Below are positions 33,345 through 43,059 of a stretch of DNA of 64,000 nucleotides, piece after piece. Position 1 is the first letter of the stretch; every line of letters begins with the position of its first letter. Location: assembly GCA_022842595.1 (NCBI GenBank), contig JALHPF010000004.1, positions 1 through 64,000 of the forward strand, read 5' to 3'. This stretch comes from Rubrivivax sp. GTDB taxonomy: Bacteria > Pseudomonadota > Gammaproteobacteria > Burkholderiales > Burkholderiaceae_C. Position numbers and translations under genes: made by a program. Under the pieces are notes generated by a model, which was not told the origin of the DNA, did not search any database, and saw only the letters and a program-made list of their open reading frames with translations.

Positions 33345-35156
33345 TCAAGTTCCCCGGCTGTCCTTCAGCGTGGTGATGCGGTTGAACACCGGCGCACCGC
33401 TGGCATGCTGCACTCGGTCGGCGACGAAGTAGCCGTGGCGCTCGAACTGGAAGCGGTCTTCGCGCTGCGCGCCGGCCAGGGCGGGTTCCAGCCAGGCCTG
33501 CACGACACGCTTGCTGTCGGGGTTCAGCACCTCGCGGAAGTCGCGGCCACCGGCATCGGGCTGGGCCTCGGTGAAGAGGCGGTCGTACAGGTTCACCGTG
33601 GCCGGCACGGCGTCGTGCGCGCCCACCCAGGTGATCGTGCCCTTGACCTTCACCGCATCGGCGCCGGGGGTGCCGCTCTTGGTGTCGGGCACCACGCGCG
33701 CCAGCACCTTCGTCACCTGGCCGGCCGCGTCCTTCTCGCAGCCGGTGCATTCGATCACCATGCCGTATTTCAAGCGCACCTTGTTGCCGGGAAACAGGCG
33801 GAAGAAGCCCTTCGCCGGCACTTCGGCGAAGTCGTCGCGCTCGATCCACACCGTCTCGCCCAGGCCGAACTGGCGCTGGCCGAGTTCCGGCCGCTGCGGG
33901 TGCGCCGGCGCCTGGCAGGGTTCGACATGCGTGCTGCTGCCGAAGACCTCGGCCCAGTTCGTCAGCGCCAGCGGCACCGGGTCCAGCACCGCCATCGCGC
34001 GCGCTGCCTGGCCTTCCAGGTCGTTGCGCAGGCAGCCTTCGAGCACGCTGTAGTCGAGCCAGATGTTCGTCTTGCTGGCGCCGCTGCCGTCGGCCATGGC
34101 GCGGATCGACGCCGGCGTGTAGCCGCGCCGGCGCATGCCGAACAAGGTGGGCATGCGCGGGTCGTCCCAGCCTTCGACGATGCCTTCGTCGACCAACTCG
34201 CGCAGCTTGCGCTTGCTGGTGACGACATAGCTCAGGTTCAGCCGGCCGAATTCGTATTGCCTGGGCAGCGGCCGGTTCAGAAGGCCCATGTCGGCCAGGC
34301 GTTCCAGCAGCCAGTCGTACCAGGGGCGCTGGTCTTCGAATTCCAGCGTGCAGATGCTGTGGGTGATGTTCTCCAGCGCGTCCTCGATCGGGTGGGCGTA
34401 GGCGTACATCGGGTAGACGCAGAAGCGGTCGCCGGTGTTGTGGTGGGTGGCGTGCTTGATGCGGTAGAGCGCCGGGTCGCGCAGGTTGATGTTCGGGCTG
34501 GCCATGTCGATCTTGGCGCGCAGCACCGCAGCACCATCGGGCATCGTGCCGCTTTGCATCTCGGCGAAGCGGGCGCGGTTGTCGGCCGGGCTGCGGTCGC
34601 GGAAGGGGCTGTTGGTGCCTGGCGTGGTGAAGTCGCCGCGGTTGGCGCGCATCGCTTCGGCGCTTTGTTCATCGACATAGGCCAGGCCGGCGTCGATCAG
34701 CGCCTCGGCCGCGCGCAGCATGAAGTCGAAGTAGTTGCTGGCGTAGTAGAGGTGGCTGGTGCCGTTGGCTTCCCAGTCGAAACCCAGCCAGTGCACGGCC
34801 TCGACGATGGCGTCGACGTATTCCTGTTCTTCCTTCTCGGGGTTGGTGTCGTCGAAACGCAGGTGGCACACGCCGCCATAGTCGCGCGCCAGGCCGAAGT
34901 TCAGGCAGATGCTCTTGGCATGGCCCACGTGCAGGTAGCCATTGGGCTCGGGCGGGAAGCGGGTGCGGATCCTGGCCGGGTCGGGCGTGCCGGCGGCATG
35001 GTGCGCGCCATCGCCCGGGCTGCCGCCGAAGCGGCGCTGGGCCCAGGTGCCGGCCTCGAGGTCGCGTTCGATGATGCCGCGCAGGAAATTGGCCACGACA
35101 GCAGCCGGTTTCGCGGCGTTGCCGGGAGCATTGTTGGGGGGGGTGTCATGTGCCAT
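33345..35156 (-). CDS. glnS: Glutamine--tRNA ligase
   Basis: RFPPEPNGYLHVGHAKSICLNFGLARDYGGVCHLRFDDTNPEKEEQEYVDAI; SYVVTSKRKLRELVDEGIVEGWDDPRMPTLFGMRRRGYTP. Confidence 0.97.
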   Translation of the reverse strand: MAHDTPPNNAPGNAAKPAAVVANFLRGIIERDLEAGTWAQRRFGGSPGDGAHHAAGTPDPARIRTRFPPEPNGYLHVGHAKSICLNFGLARDYGGVCHLRFDDTNPEKEEQEYVDAIVEAVHWLGFDWEANGTSHLYYASNYFDFMLRAAEALIDAGLAYVDEQSAEAMRANRGDFTTPGTNSPFRDRSPADNRARFAEMQSGTMPDGAAVLRAKIDMASPNINLRDPALYRIKHATHHNTGDRFCVYPMYAYAHPIEDALENITHSICTLEFEDQRPWYDWLLERLADMGLLNRPLPRQYEFGRLNLSYVVTSKRKLRELVDEGIVEGWDDPRMPTLFGMRRRGYTPASIRAMADGSGASKTNIWLDYSVLEGCLRNDLEGQAARAMAVLDPVPLALTNWAEVFGSSTHVEPCQAPAHPQRPELGQRQFGLGETVWIERDDFAEVPAKGFFRLFPGNKVRLKYGMVIECTGCEKDAAGQVTKVLARVVPDTKSGTPGADAVKVKGTITWVGAHDAVPATVNLYDRLFTEAQPDAGGRDFREVLNPDSKRVVQAWLEPALAGAQREDRFQFERHGYFVADRVQHASGAPVFNRITTLKDSRGT

Positions 35157-35200
35157 GCCTGGATTTTCTCACCCGGGCCGGGTTAGGCTTGCCGGCAGCC

Positions 35201-36760
35201 ATGAACTCGATGAACGAACCCCTTTCAGCCGCACCGGCCAGCATCGCCGACATCCGGGCCCTGCGCGACCGCGGCGAGATCACCCGCGCCATCGAAACGA
35301 CCGAGCACTCGCTGCCCTTGTTGCCGGCGTCCGCACGTGGACCGATGCTGCTGATGTCGTCCCAGCTGCACGCAACCGCCGGCAACGCGCTCGAGGCATT
35401 GCGGGCTGCCGTCGCCGCGCACGAGGTCAGCCAGGCCGCCGGCGACGAGATCGAAGCCTGCCGGGCCTTGACGGCGCTGGCCGGCGCCTTGCGGCTCGCG
35501 GGCGATCATGCGTCGGCGATCCGCACCCTGGAACAGGCCGAAACCCTGGTGCGTGGCCTCGAAGCACCGCTGGAGTTGTCCGCGGTGCTGCGCACGATGG
35601 CCATCAGCAGCTCGATCATCGGCCGGCACCAGCATGCGCTGTCATGCATGGCCGAGGCCAGCCAACTGCTGGGCCGCCACGGCACGCCGGCCGATGCGAT
35701 GAGCGTCCGCATGTCCATGTTGAACGCGCGCAGCCGCCATGCCGACAGCCTGGAAACGGCCGAACGCGAGGCTGGCCTGCTGTCGCTCCTGGGCGAATGG
35801 CAGCAGCTGGCGGAGGACGCGCGTGCCGCCGGGCAGCGGCTGACCGAGGTCAAGGCCGAGGGCAATTTCGCGATCGAACTGTCGATGCTGGGCCGGCACG
35901 CCGACGCCGCGCGCGCCTTGGCTGCACTGCGCCCGCAATATGCTGCGCTCGGGCTGCGGCCCAACGAAGGCCTGTGCCTGGGCGAGCTCGCGCGTTGCCA
36001 GCTCGCGCTGGGCGACGCCGCAGCGGCCCGTGACAGCGCCCTGCAGGCCGTGGCCCTGCTCGACGGCGGTGGCGCCGTCGACGACCTGCGTGAAGCCTTC
36101 GAACAACTCAGCGCTGCCCACGAGGCGCTGGGCGATCACGCGGCAGCCCTGGCCGCGCTGAGACGGGTCCTCGAACTGCAGCGCCGCCAGCGCGACGACG
36201 AGGCTCGTGCTGCCGTGCTGCAGCGTGAACTGCGCATTGAACTGGCGCGGCTGACCGACCAGTGGGCCCGCCACGCGACACAGGACCCGCTGACGGGCCT
36301 GGCCAACCGCCGCGCGCTGGACCAGTGGCTGGGTCAGCAGCTGCCGCGTGTCGAGCAGGGCCAGCCGCTGGTGCTGCTGCTGATGGACCTGGACCACTTC
36401 AAGTCGGTGAACGACGGCTTCGGCCACGCCATCGGCGACCTCGTACTCCAGCGCGTGGCCGAACTGCTGCGCCCGCTGTGCCGCGACGCCGACCTGGCGG
36501 TGCGCTACGGCGGCGAAGAATTCCTGCTCGCGCTGTCTGGCGTGGCGATTCCCGACGCCTTGCGCGTGGCCGAACGCGTGCGTGCCGTCATTGCCGGGCA
36601 ACCTTGGGGCGAAGTGGCCCCCGGCCTCGCGGTGACGGTGAGCGTCGGCCTGGCCTCGGCACTGGAGGTCGGTGATGCCCAGGCCCTGTTCACGCTGGCC
36701 GACCGGCGGCTTTACGCTGCCAAGCTGGGCGGCCGCGACCGGGTGGTGGCGGCCGGGTAA
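35201..36760 (+). CDS. Diguanylate cyclase with N-terminal TPR-like region
   Basis: DPLTGLANRRALDQWL, DLDHFKSVNDGFGHAIGDLVLQ, RYGGEEFLLAL. Confidence 0.92.
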   Translation: MNSMNEPLSAAPASIADIRALRDRGEITRAIETTEHSLPLLPASARGPMLLMSSQLHATAGNALEALRAAVAAHEVSQAAGDEIEACRALTALAGALRLAGDHASAIRTLEQAETLVRGLEAPLELSAVLRTMAISSSIIGRHQHALSCMAEASQLLGRHGTPADAMSVRMSMLNARSRHADSLETAEREAGLLSLLGEWQQLAEDARAAGQRLTEVKAEGNFAIELSMLGRHADAARALAALRPQYAALGLRPNEGLCLGELARCQLALGDAAAARDSALQAVALLDGGGAVDDLREAFEQLSAAHEALGDHAAALAALRRVLELQRRQRDDEARAAVLQRELRIELARLTDQWARHATQDPLTGLANRRALDQWLGQQLPRVEQGQPLVLLLMDLDHFKSVNDGFGHAIGDLVLQRVAELLRPLCRDADLAVRYGGEEFLLALSGVAIPDALRVAERVRAVIAGQPWGEVAPGLAVTVSVGLASALEVGDAQALFTLADRRLYAAKLGGRDRVVAAG

Positions 36761-36764
36761 GGCC

Positions 36765-37625
36765 TCACATGCCCTTGAACAGGTGGGCGTAGAGGCGGCT
36801 GGCCGTCAGTTTGTCGGGCCGGCCATGCAGCGTGAGCGTGACCTTGCCTGATTCCTCGCGCCGCGCCATCGCGATGCAGCGCGCCTGCACCACCGTGCCG
36901 CGATGCACCTGCCAGAACACCTGCGGGTCGAGTTGCGGCAGCAGTTCGCGCAGCGACATGCGGATCAGGTGTTCGCGCTCGGCGGTGATCACGCGCACGT
37001 ACTTGTCGGCGGCCTCGAAATAGAGGACGTCGCGCACCGGCACCATGTGCACGAGGTTGCCGACCTGGGCCTGCACCACTTCCAGCCGCGGCCCGGGCGC
37101 CGGCGCGGCACCGCCCAGCAGTGCGCGCAGCTGGGCCAGGGTGTGCTGCAGGCCGGGGTCGGCCTTGGGCGCCGTGTCATGGGCAGCGGCAGAGACAGAG
37201 ACAGAGGCAGAGGCTTCAGGTCGGGCCCGTTCTGCCAGCCGTGCCTGCAGTCGCAGCACGCAGGCCGCCAGCCGCTGACGGTCGAGCGGCTTGACGAGAT
37301 AGTCCACCGCCTGGGCTTCGAAGGCCTGCAGCGCGTACTGGTCGTAGGCGGTGACGAAGACGAGCAGAGGGAACGCGGGTCCGCTGCCCGTGTCCGGCCA
37401 GTCCTCGGCGAGGGCCTGCGCGGCTTCCAGGCCCGTGCTGCCGGGCATGCGGATGTCCAGGAAGCAGACATCGGGTTGCAGCGCCAGCGCCTGGGCGACG
37501 GCGCTGGCGCCGTCGCCGACGCTGGCCACCACCCGCAGATCTGGCCACAGCGCAGCCAGATCGGCGCGCAGACCGGCTGCGAGCAGGGGTTCGTCTTCGG
37601 CGATCAGGGCGCGAGGCAGGTTCAT
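36765..37625 (-). CDS. LytTR family response regulator
   Basis: Receiver RALIAEDEPLLAAGLRADL, VCFLDIRMPGSTGLEAAQ, LVFVTAYDQYALQAFEAQAVDYLVKP; C-terminal LytTR YFEAADKYVRVITAEREHLIRMSLRELLPQLDPQVFWQVHRGTVV. Confidence 0.95.
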   Translation of the reverse strand: MNLPRALIAEDEPLLAAGLRADLAALWPDLRVVASVGDGASAVAQALALQPDVCFLDIRMPGSTGLEAAQALAEDWPDTGSGPAFPLLVFVTAYDQYALQAFEAQAVDYLVKPLDRQRLAACVLRLQARLAERARPEASASVSVSAAAHDTAPKADPGLQHTLAQLRALLGGAAPAPGPRLEVVQAQVGNLVHMVPVRDVLYFEAADKYVRVITAEREHLIRMSLRELLPQLDPQVFWQVHRGTVVQARCIAMARREESGKVTLTLHGRPDKLTASRLYAHLFKGM

Positions 37626-38863
37626 GGCAAGGTGCGTCGGGAAGTGGACAGGGCAGCGTGTGTGGCGGTGGCTGGCGCGGCTGCTGCAGGCGCCGAGGGC
37701 ATGGGAATGATGGGCAGGCGCACGCTGGCGCGCGTACCCTCGCCGCCCGGGGCGTCGTGCAAGGCCAGGCTGGCGCGTTCGCCGTACAGCGTGGCCAGCC
37801 GCTCACGCACGCCCGACAGACCGAAACCACCGGCCGGGCGCCCCGGGGCTGCCGTCGCGTTGGTCGCGGCCGCGGTGCGGCCGACGCCGCTGTCCTGCAC
37901 ATCGAGCACCAGCATGTCGCCCTCGCGGCGCGCCGTCACGACCACCAGGCCACCCTCGACCTTGGGTTCCAGCCCGTGCTGGATGCTGTTCTCCACCAGG
38001 GGCTGCAGCAGCAGCGGCGGCACCGGCAGCTGCTTGAGCTCGTCCGGCAGTTCCAGCTGCACCTGCAGGCGCGGGCCCATGCGCACGGCCATCAGGGCCA
38101 GGTAGTCCGACAGGCGGGCGAACTCGTCGGCCAGCGGGTGTTCGCCGCGGCGCGAAGCCTGCAGGGTGGCGCGCAGGAAGGCGATGAGATGGTCCAGCAT
38201 GGCCTGGGCGCGGGCGGGCTCCAGGCCGATCAGCACGCGCAGGTTGGCCAGCGTGTTGAACAGCATGTGCGGTTCCAGCTGGCTTTGCAGCAGCCGCAGC
38301 TGGGTTTCAGCGGCCTGGCGCTGCGCCGCTTCGGCCTGGGCGCGGGCGCTGGCCAGGCGCTCGGCGGCACTCACCACCAGGATCAGCACCAGTGTCGCCA
38401 GGCCCGAGATGACGAGCGTGAAACGCGTCGTCGCGCTGTCCAGGTTGAACAGGCTGGGCGAGCTGAAGCCGAAGATCGCATCGGCCGCCATTTGCCCGAG
38501 CGGCGGGCCCACCAGCACACACAGCGCCGCCGAAGGCAGCGTGCCGGCCCAGCCGCTGAGGTAAGGGCCTGGCGAAGGTGGCAGCCGCCGCAGGCTGCGC
38601 AGCCGGTCGTAGCCCCAGGCCTGGGCGAACCAGCTCAGGTCGTTGACGATGGTGCAGCACAGACCGATGCACAGCGAATAGGTGATCTTGATCGAGAAGC
38701 GCCCGCCGTCCAGCGCCACCAGCAGCGCGGCGATGCCCAGGCAGACGCCGAGCAGGACGAGTACCGTGCGAGGCAGGCGCTGGCGCCAGCGTCGCAGCAC
38801 CGATGCCAGCGCGTTGGCCGGGGGGGCGGTGGGGGTGCCGGCAGCGAGGCCCGTATTCAGCAT
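37622..38863 (-). CDS. LytS-like (His_kinase family) sensor histidine kinase
   Basis: LRLLQSQLEPHMLFNTLANLRVLI, PPLLLQPLVENSIQHGLEP; overlaps the LytTR gene by 4 bp. Confidence 0.93.
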   Translation of the reverse strand: MLNTGLAAGTPTAPPANALASVLRRWRQRLPRTVLVLLGVCLGIAALLVALDGGRFSIKITYSLCIGLCCTIVNDLSWFAQAWGYDRLRSLRRLPPSPGPYLSGWAGTLPSAALCVLVGPPLGQMAADAIFGFSSPSLFNLDSATTRFTLVISGLATLVLILVVSAAERLASARAQAEAAQRQAAETQLRLLQSQLEPHMLFNTLANLRVLIGLEPARAQAMLDHLIAFLRATLQASRRGEHPLADEFARLSDYLALMAVRMGPRLQVQLELPDELKQLPVPPLLLQPLVENSIQHGLEPKVEGGLVVVTARREGDMLVLDVQDSGVGRTAAATNATAAPGRPAGGFGLSGVRERLATLYGERASLALHDAPGGEGTRASVRLPIIPMPSAPAAAAPATATHAALSTSRRTLP

Positions 38864-38951
38864 GTGGCCAGTATCGCGCCGCGCTGGCAGTCGTCGGGCC
38901 AGGCCTGCGACGGAACGGCGCCGGCGGTCGCGAAACCGCGACCGGGGCGGT

Positions 38952-41693
38952 TCAGGAGCCGAGAAGCTGACGTCTCGCGCGTGCTTCGGCGGCTCCGGCG
39001 CCCGCCACGAACAGGTCGCGCCCGCGGCCTGCAGCCTTGGCGGCCAACAGCCCGCGGTCGGCGCGCTGCCAGAGCGTGTCCGGGGTGTCGCCGGGCTGCG
39101 CCTCGGCCACGCCCGCCGAGAAGTTGACGCGCAGTTCAGGCTGGCCAGGTGCCAGAACGGCTGCCTGAAGCGCGGCACGCGCCTGTGCGAGCACCCGTTC
39201 GGCGCCGGCTCGGCCGCTGTTGGCCAGCACCAAAAGGAACTCTTCGCCGCCGATGCGCCCGAGCATGTCGCCCTGGCGCAGCAGACCCGCGATCTTCTGC
39301 GCGAAGCCCACCAGAACGCCGTCGCCGGTGCCGTGGCCGTGACTGTCGTTGATCTGCTTGAACAGGTCGATGTCGATCACGGCCACGGCCATGGGTATGC
39401 GCAGTTCAGCCGCCTGCGACATGAGCCCCTGCAGGCAGCCGAACACATGGCGCCGGTTGGGCAGGCCGGTGAGTGGGTCGGTGATGCTGGCGGTGAGCGC
39501 GGCGTCGCGCGCGCGGCGCAGCTCGGCTTCGTTCACCTTGAGCGAGGTGACATCGTCGAGCACGCACAGTTGCCAGCCGTCGGCGGCGGTCTCCTCGGTC
39601 ACGCGCATCCATCGGCCGTCGGTGAAGTCGGACTCGAACACCCGACGCGCTACTTTCCGGTAGCTCTTGCGCACCTTCGCCAGCCAGCGGTCGATGTCGG
39701 GGTTCTCGATCAGCAGCCCGGCCTGCTGCTTGTGGGCGTGGCGCATGATCTCTTCCCAGCTCGGCGTCAATCCCAGTCCCCGGCAATGGGTCCGCAGGTA
39801 GCGGTGATTGGCATACGCCAGGCGTTCCTGGGGGTCGAACAGGGCGACGGCGACATCGGTGTCGTCCAGATGGCGCAGCAGCCGTTCGGCCACGACGGCG
39901 CGCGGCAGCGGCAAGGCGGGCGCCGGCATACCGCTGCCGGCAGCGGCTACCGGGTCTGCTGGCTGCGCGCGTCGTGACTTCAGCCAGGCCGTGGCCTCGG
40001 CCGCGCCGAGCGGGCGGGCATACAGATAGCCCTGCGCCTTTTCGCATTGCAGGGCAGCCAGAACCCGGGCCTGCGCTGGTGTCTCCACGCCTTCGGCCAC
40101 CGTCTGCATGCCCAGGCTTCGCGCCACCAGCATCGTGGCTTCCACCAGCACGCGGTGGTGGGTGCTGGTGTCGATCTGACTGACGAAGGACCGGTCGATC
40201 TTGATCACGTCCACCGGCCACTGGTGCAGGCTCGACAGCGACGAATACCCGGTGCCGAAGTCGTCCAGCGCCAGCCGCACGCCCAGCCGCTTGAGCTGGT
40301 GCAGCCGGGCCTGGATCGACGTGTCCTCGGCAGCCAGGCTTTCGGTGATCTCCAGCTGCAGGCAGCTCGCTGCCATGCCGCTGGTGGCCAGCGTGTCGCC
40401 CACCGCGTCGAGCAGGCCGGGCTGCGTGAGCTGCGCTCGCGACAGGTTGACCGACAGGATTGCGGGTGCCTGCACGCCCAGCTCCTGCTGCCACTGCACG
40501 AACTGGCGGCAAGCCAGGTTCAGCACACGCAGGCCCAGTGGCACGATCAGGCCGGTTTCTTCAGCGGCGTTGATGAACTCCACCGGCGGCACCACGCCGC
40601 GCTGTGGGTGCTGCCAGCGCACCAGCGCTTCCACGCCAGCAACGCCGGCCGAGCCGGCCACGCTGTCGGCCGCCAGCTCGACGATGGGCTGGTAGACGAC
40701 AAAGAGTTCGTCTTCCTGCAGTGCCAGGCGCAGTTCGCTTTCGATCGTGGCTCGGCGCTGCGCGCGCGTCTTCATCGCAGCCTCGAAAACACAGAGGCGC
40801 CCGCCGCCGCTGCGCTTGGCTTCGCGCATGGCCATGCTGGCGTGCTGCAGCACGGCCTCGGCATCGACAGCGCCGTCCCGTCCCAGGACGACGCCCACGC
40901 TCACCCCGCTGTGGACCGCCACCGCCCCGATGCGGTAGGGCTGGCTCAGCGCATCGACCAGCCGCTGCGCCACCACGCTGGCCAGCTGGCGGGCATCCGG
41001 TCCTTCGAGCACGACCACGAATTCGTCCACGCCCAGCCGGGCAGCGGTCTGCCACTGGTCGGCGGCCTGCCTGGCGGTGTCGCGCTGGCGCAGGGTGCCG
41101 TTGATGCGCGCCGCCATCAACCGCAGAAGTTCGTCGCCAGCGGCGTGGCCGAGCGTGACGTTGACCCGATTGAAGCGGTCGCCGTTGATGAACAGCACCG
41201 CGAATTCACGGCCGGCCTGGTGCGGGCCTGCGGCCAGCGCCGTTTCGATACGTTCGAGCGCGACGCTGCGGTTGGGCAGGGTCGTCAGCGGGTCGATCCG
41301 GCTGGCATCGCGGACTTCCGAGGCCACGCGCTCGCGTTCCTGTCGCACCTCGACCGTGATGTCGCTGATGCTCGCCATCAGCGTGTCGGCGTCCAGGCGC
41401 AGCAGCCGTATGGACAAGGTTCCCTGCTGCACCTGCAGACGCAGGCCTTCGCAAACCGAGCCCCCTGGCCAGGCCGCGGCTGTGGCCTGCGCACGCAGCT
41501 GCGGTGCGGCGCCATCCAGCACCTCGAACAGGTTGGACAGGTCGCCACCATGAACCAGCGGCATCATCAGTTGCGCCGCCATCGGGTTGATCATGGTGAT
41601 CGTCCCGTCCAGCGTGGTCTGTACCAGGCCGATGGGGGCCTGGTAGAGAAACTGCATCAGCGCTTCGGTGCTGGCTGGGCTGGATTCGCTCAT
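38952..41693 (-). CDS. PAS-GGDEF(degenerate GVDEF)-EAL-PAS-GGDEF protein
   Basis: MQFLYQAPIGLVQTTLDG; DPLTTLPNRSVALERIE/RLGVDEFVVVLEG; EALVRWQHPQ, LEITESLAAED, LDDFGTGYSSLSSLHQWPVDVIKIDRSFV, AEGVET, AQGYLYARP; then DPLTGLPNRRH/RIGGEEFLLVLA. Confidence 0.93.
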   Translation of the reverse strand: MSESSPASTEALMQFLYQAPIGLVQTTLDGTITMINPMAAQLMMPLVHGGDLSNLFEVLDGAAPQLRAQATAAAWPGGSVCEGLRLQVQQGTLSIRLLRLDADTLMASISDITVEVRQERERVASEVRDASRIDPLTTLPNRSVALERIETALAAGPHQAGREFAVLFINGDRFNRVNVTLGHAAGDELLRLMAARINGTLRQRDTARQAADQWQTAARLGVDEFVVVLEGPDARQLASVVAQRLVDALSQPYRIGAVAVHSGVSVGVVLGRDGAVDAEAVLQHASMAMREAKRSGGGRLCVFEAAMKTRAQRRATIESELRLALQEDELFVVYQPIVELAADSVAGSAGVAGVEALVRWQHPQRGVVPPVEFINAAEETGLIVPLGLRVLNLACRQFVQWQQELGVQAPAILSVNLSRAQLTQPGLLDAVGDTLATSGMAASCLQLEITESLAAEDTSIQARLHQLKRLGVRLALDDFGTGYSSLSSLHQWPVDVIKIDRSFVSQIDTSTHHRVLVEATMLVARSLGMQTVAEGVETPAQARVLAALQCEKAQGYLYARPLGAAEATAWLKSRRAQPADPVAAAGSGMPAPALPLPRAVVAERLLRHLDDTDVAVALFDPQERLAYANHRYLRTHCRGLGLTPSWEEIMRHAHKQQAGLLIENPDIDRWLAKVRKSYRKVARRVFESDFTDGRWMRVTEETAADGWQLCVLDDVTSLKVNEAELRRARDAALTASITDPLTGLPNRRHVFGCLQGLMSQAAELRIPMAVAVIDIDLFKQINDSHGHGTGDGVLVGFAQKIAGLLRQGDMLGRIGGEEFLLVLANSGRAGAERVLAQARAALQAAVLAPGQPELRVNFSAGVAEAQPGDTPDTLWQRADRGLLAAKAAGRGRDLFVAGAGAAEARARRQLLGS

Positions 41694-41722
41694 CTCGCGC
41701 GCAAGGTGCCGGGTCGTGTGGC

Positions 41723-43057
41723 CTACACCGCCACGGCTGCGGCCGTAGGGGCAGCACTGCTGGCGGTGAGTTCAGGCTGCCAGCGCACCACCCGGTTACG
41801 ACCCTGGGCCTTGGCGGCGACCATCGCGCGGTCTGCGCGGGCGATCAGGACGTCGACGCTGTCGATGTCGGCGTCCATCGTCGCCAGGCCCACGCTCACC
41901 GTGTAGCGGATCGGCACGCCATCGACGTGCACGGTCTGGTTGGCGATGGCCTGGCACAGGCGCGAGGCACCGGCTTCGGCGCTGTCGAGCGTGGCGCCGG
42001 GCAGGAGCACGATGAACTCTTCGCCGCCCAGGCGGGCCACCACGTCCATGGCGCGGAAGGTGGCCGACAGGCCCGCTGCCAGGTGGCGCAGCACGGCGTC
42101 GCCGGCGGCGTGGCCGTGGCGGTCGTTGATGGCCTTGAGGTGATCTGCATCGATCAGCAGCAGGGACAGCGGCCGCGGCGTGCGTTGCCAGCGCTGCAGC
42201 TCGAGCTCGGCCGCTTCGTAGAGGGTGCGGCGGTTGGCCAGGCCCGTCAGGTGGTCGCTGCCGATGGCGCGGCGCAGGGCGTCGCTGGCGTCGCGGCGGT
42301 CGCTGACGTCGCGGATGATCAGGCTGTAGCTGGCGTCCTCGGCGGGCCGGTCGCCCGGGGCATCCAGGGGTGCGATCAGGCAGCTGCCCCAGAAGCGGCT
42401 GCCGTCGGCGCGCAGCAGCCAGCCTTCGTCGACGCTCCAGCCACTGCGGTCGGCTTCGAACAAGCGGTCCTTCACGCCTTCGGCTGTGATGGCGTCGGGC
42501 GCGTAAAACAGGCTGTAGGGTCGGGCTTCGGCGCTGGCGCGGGTATGGCCGGTGACACGCTGCACGCTGGCATTCCACGCCTGCACGCAGCCGTCCTGGT
42601 CCAGCGTCATCAGCGCGTAGTCCTTCAGGCCCGTGACGATGGTGTTCAGCCAGGCCTGGCTTTGCCGGAGTTCACGTTCACGCACGACCTGCTGCGTGAC
42701 GTCGCCCAGCACCGCCATGATGCGGCCGGCGTCCAGCTTCAGCAGGCTCAGCGACAGGTACTGCACGGCGCGGCGGTCGGCTGGGTTCAGCGCCACGCGC
42801 AATTGCAGACCATCGCAGACCTTGCCATGCGTGGGTTCGAATTCGGCCACGCGGTGGCGCAGATCGGGCGCGACTGCTTCGAGCGCTGTGAACAGGTTGC
42901 TCAGGCCGCTGTCGCGCGACAGCGGCATCAGCAGCTGCGCGCACAGCGGGTTCACCATCAGGATCTCGCCATCCAGCCGTGCCTGCAACAGCCCGATCGG
43001 GGCCATGTACAGGAACTGGACCAGCGCTTCGTAGTCTTCCTCCAGGCCGGTGTCCAT
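41723..43057 (-). CDS. PAS-PAS-GGDEF diguanylate cyclase
   Basis: VQFLYMAPIGLLQARLDGEILMVNPLCAQLLMPL (paralogous to the next protein's N-terminus), second PAS, DHLTGLANRRTLYEAAE, RLGGEEFIVLLPG. Confidence 0.93.
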   Translation of the reverse strand: MDTGLEEDYEALVQFLYMAPIGLLQARLDGEILMVNPLCAQLLMPLSRDSGLSNLFTALEAVAPDLRHRVAEFEPTHGKVCDGLQLRVALNPADRRAVQYLSLSLLKLDAGRIMAVLGDVTQQVVRERELRQSQAWLNTIVTGLKDYALMTLDQDGCVQAWNASVQRVTGHTRASAEARPYSLFYAPDAITAEGVKDRLFEADRSGWSVDEGWLLRADGSRFWGSCLIAPLDAPGDRPAEDASYSLIIRDVSDRRDASDALRRAIGSDHLTGLANRRTLYEAAELELQRWQRTPRPLSLLLIDADHLKAINDRHGHAAGDAVLRHLAAGLSATFRAMDVVARLGGEEFIVLLPGATLDSAEAGASRLCQAIANQTVHVDGVPIRYTVSVGLATMDADIDSVDVLIARADRAMVAAKAQGRNRVVRWQPELTASSAAPTAAAVAV

Positions 43058-43059
43058 GA

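Noticed and set aside
40047-41906. 619-aa plus-strand ORF opposite the GGDEF/EAL gene (similarly 57600-59306 -, 59318-60901 -, 14926-17331 +, 33222-35186 +)
   Set aside because: All are antisense to well-supported conserved genes with low-information composition expected in GC-rich DNA.
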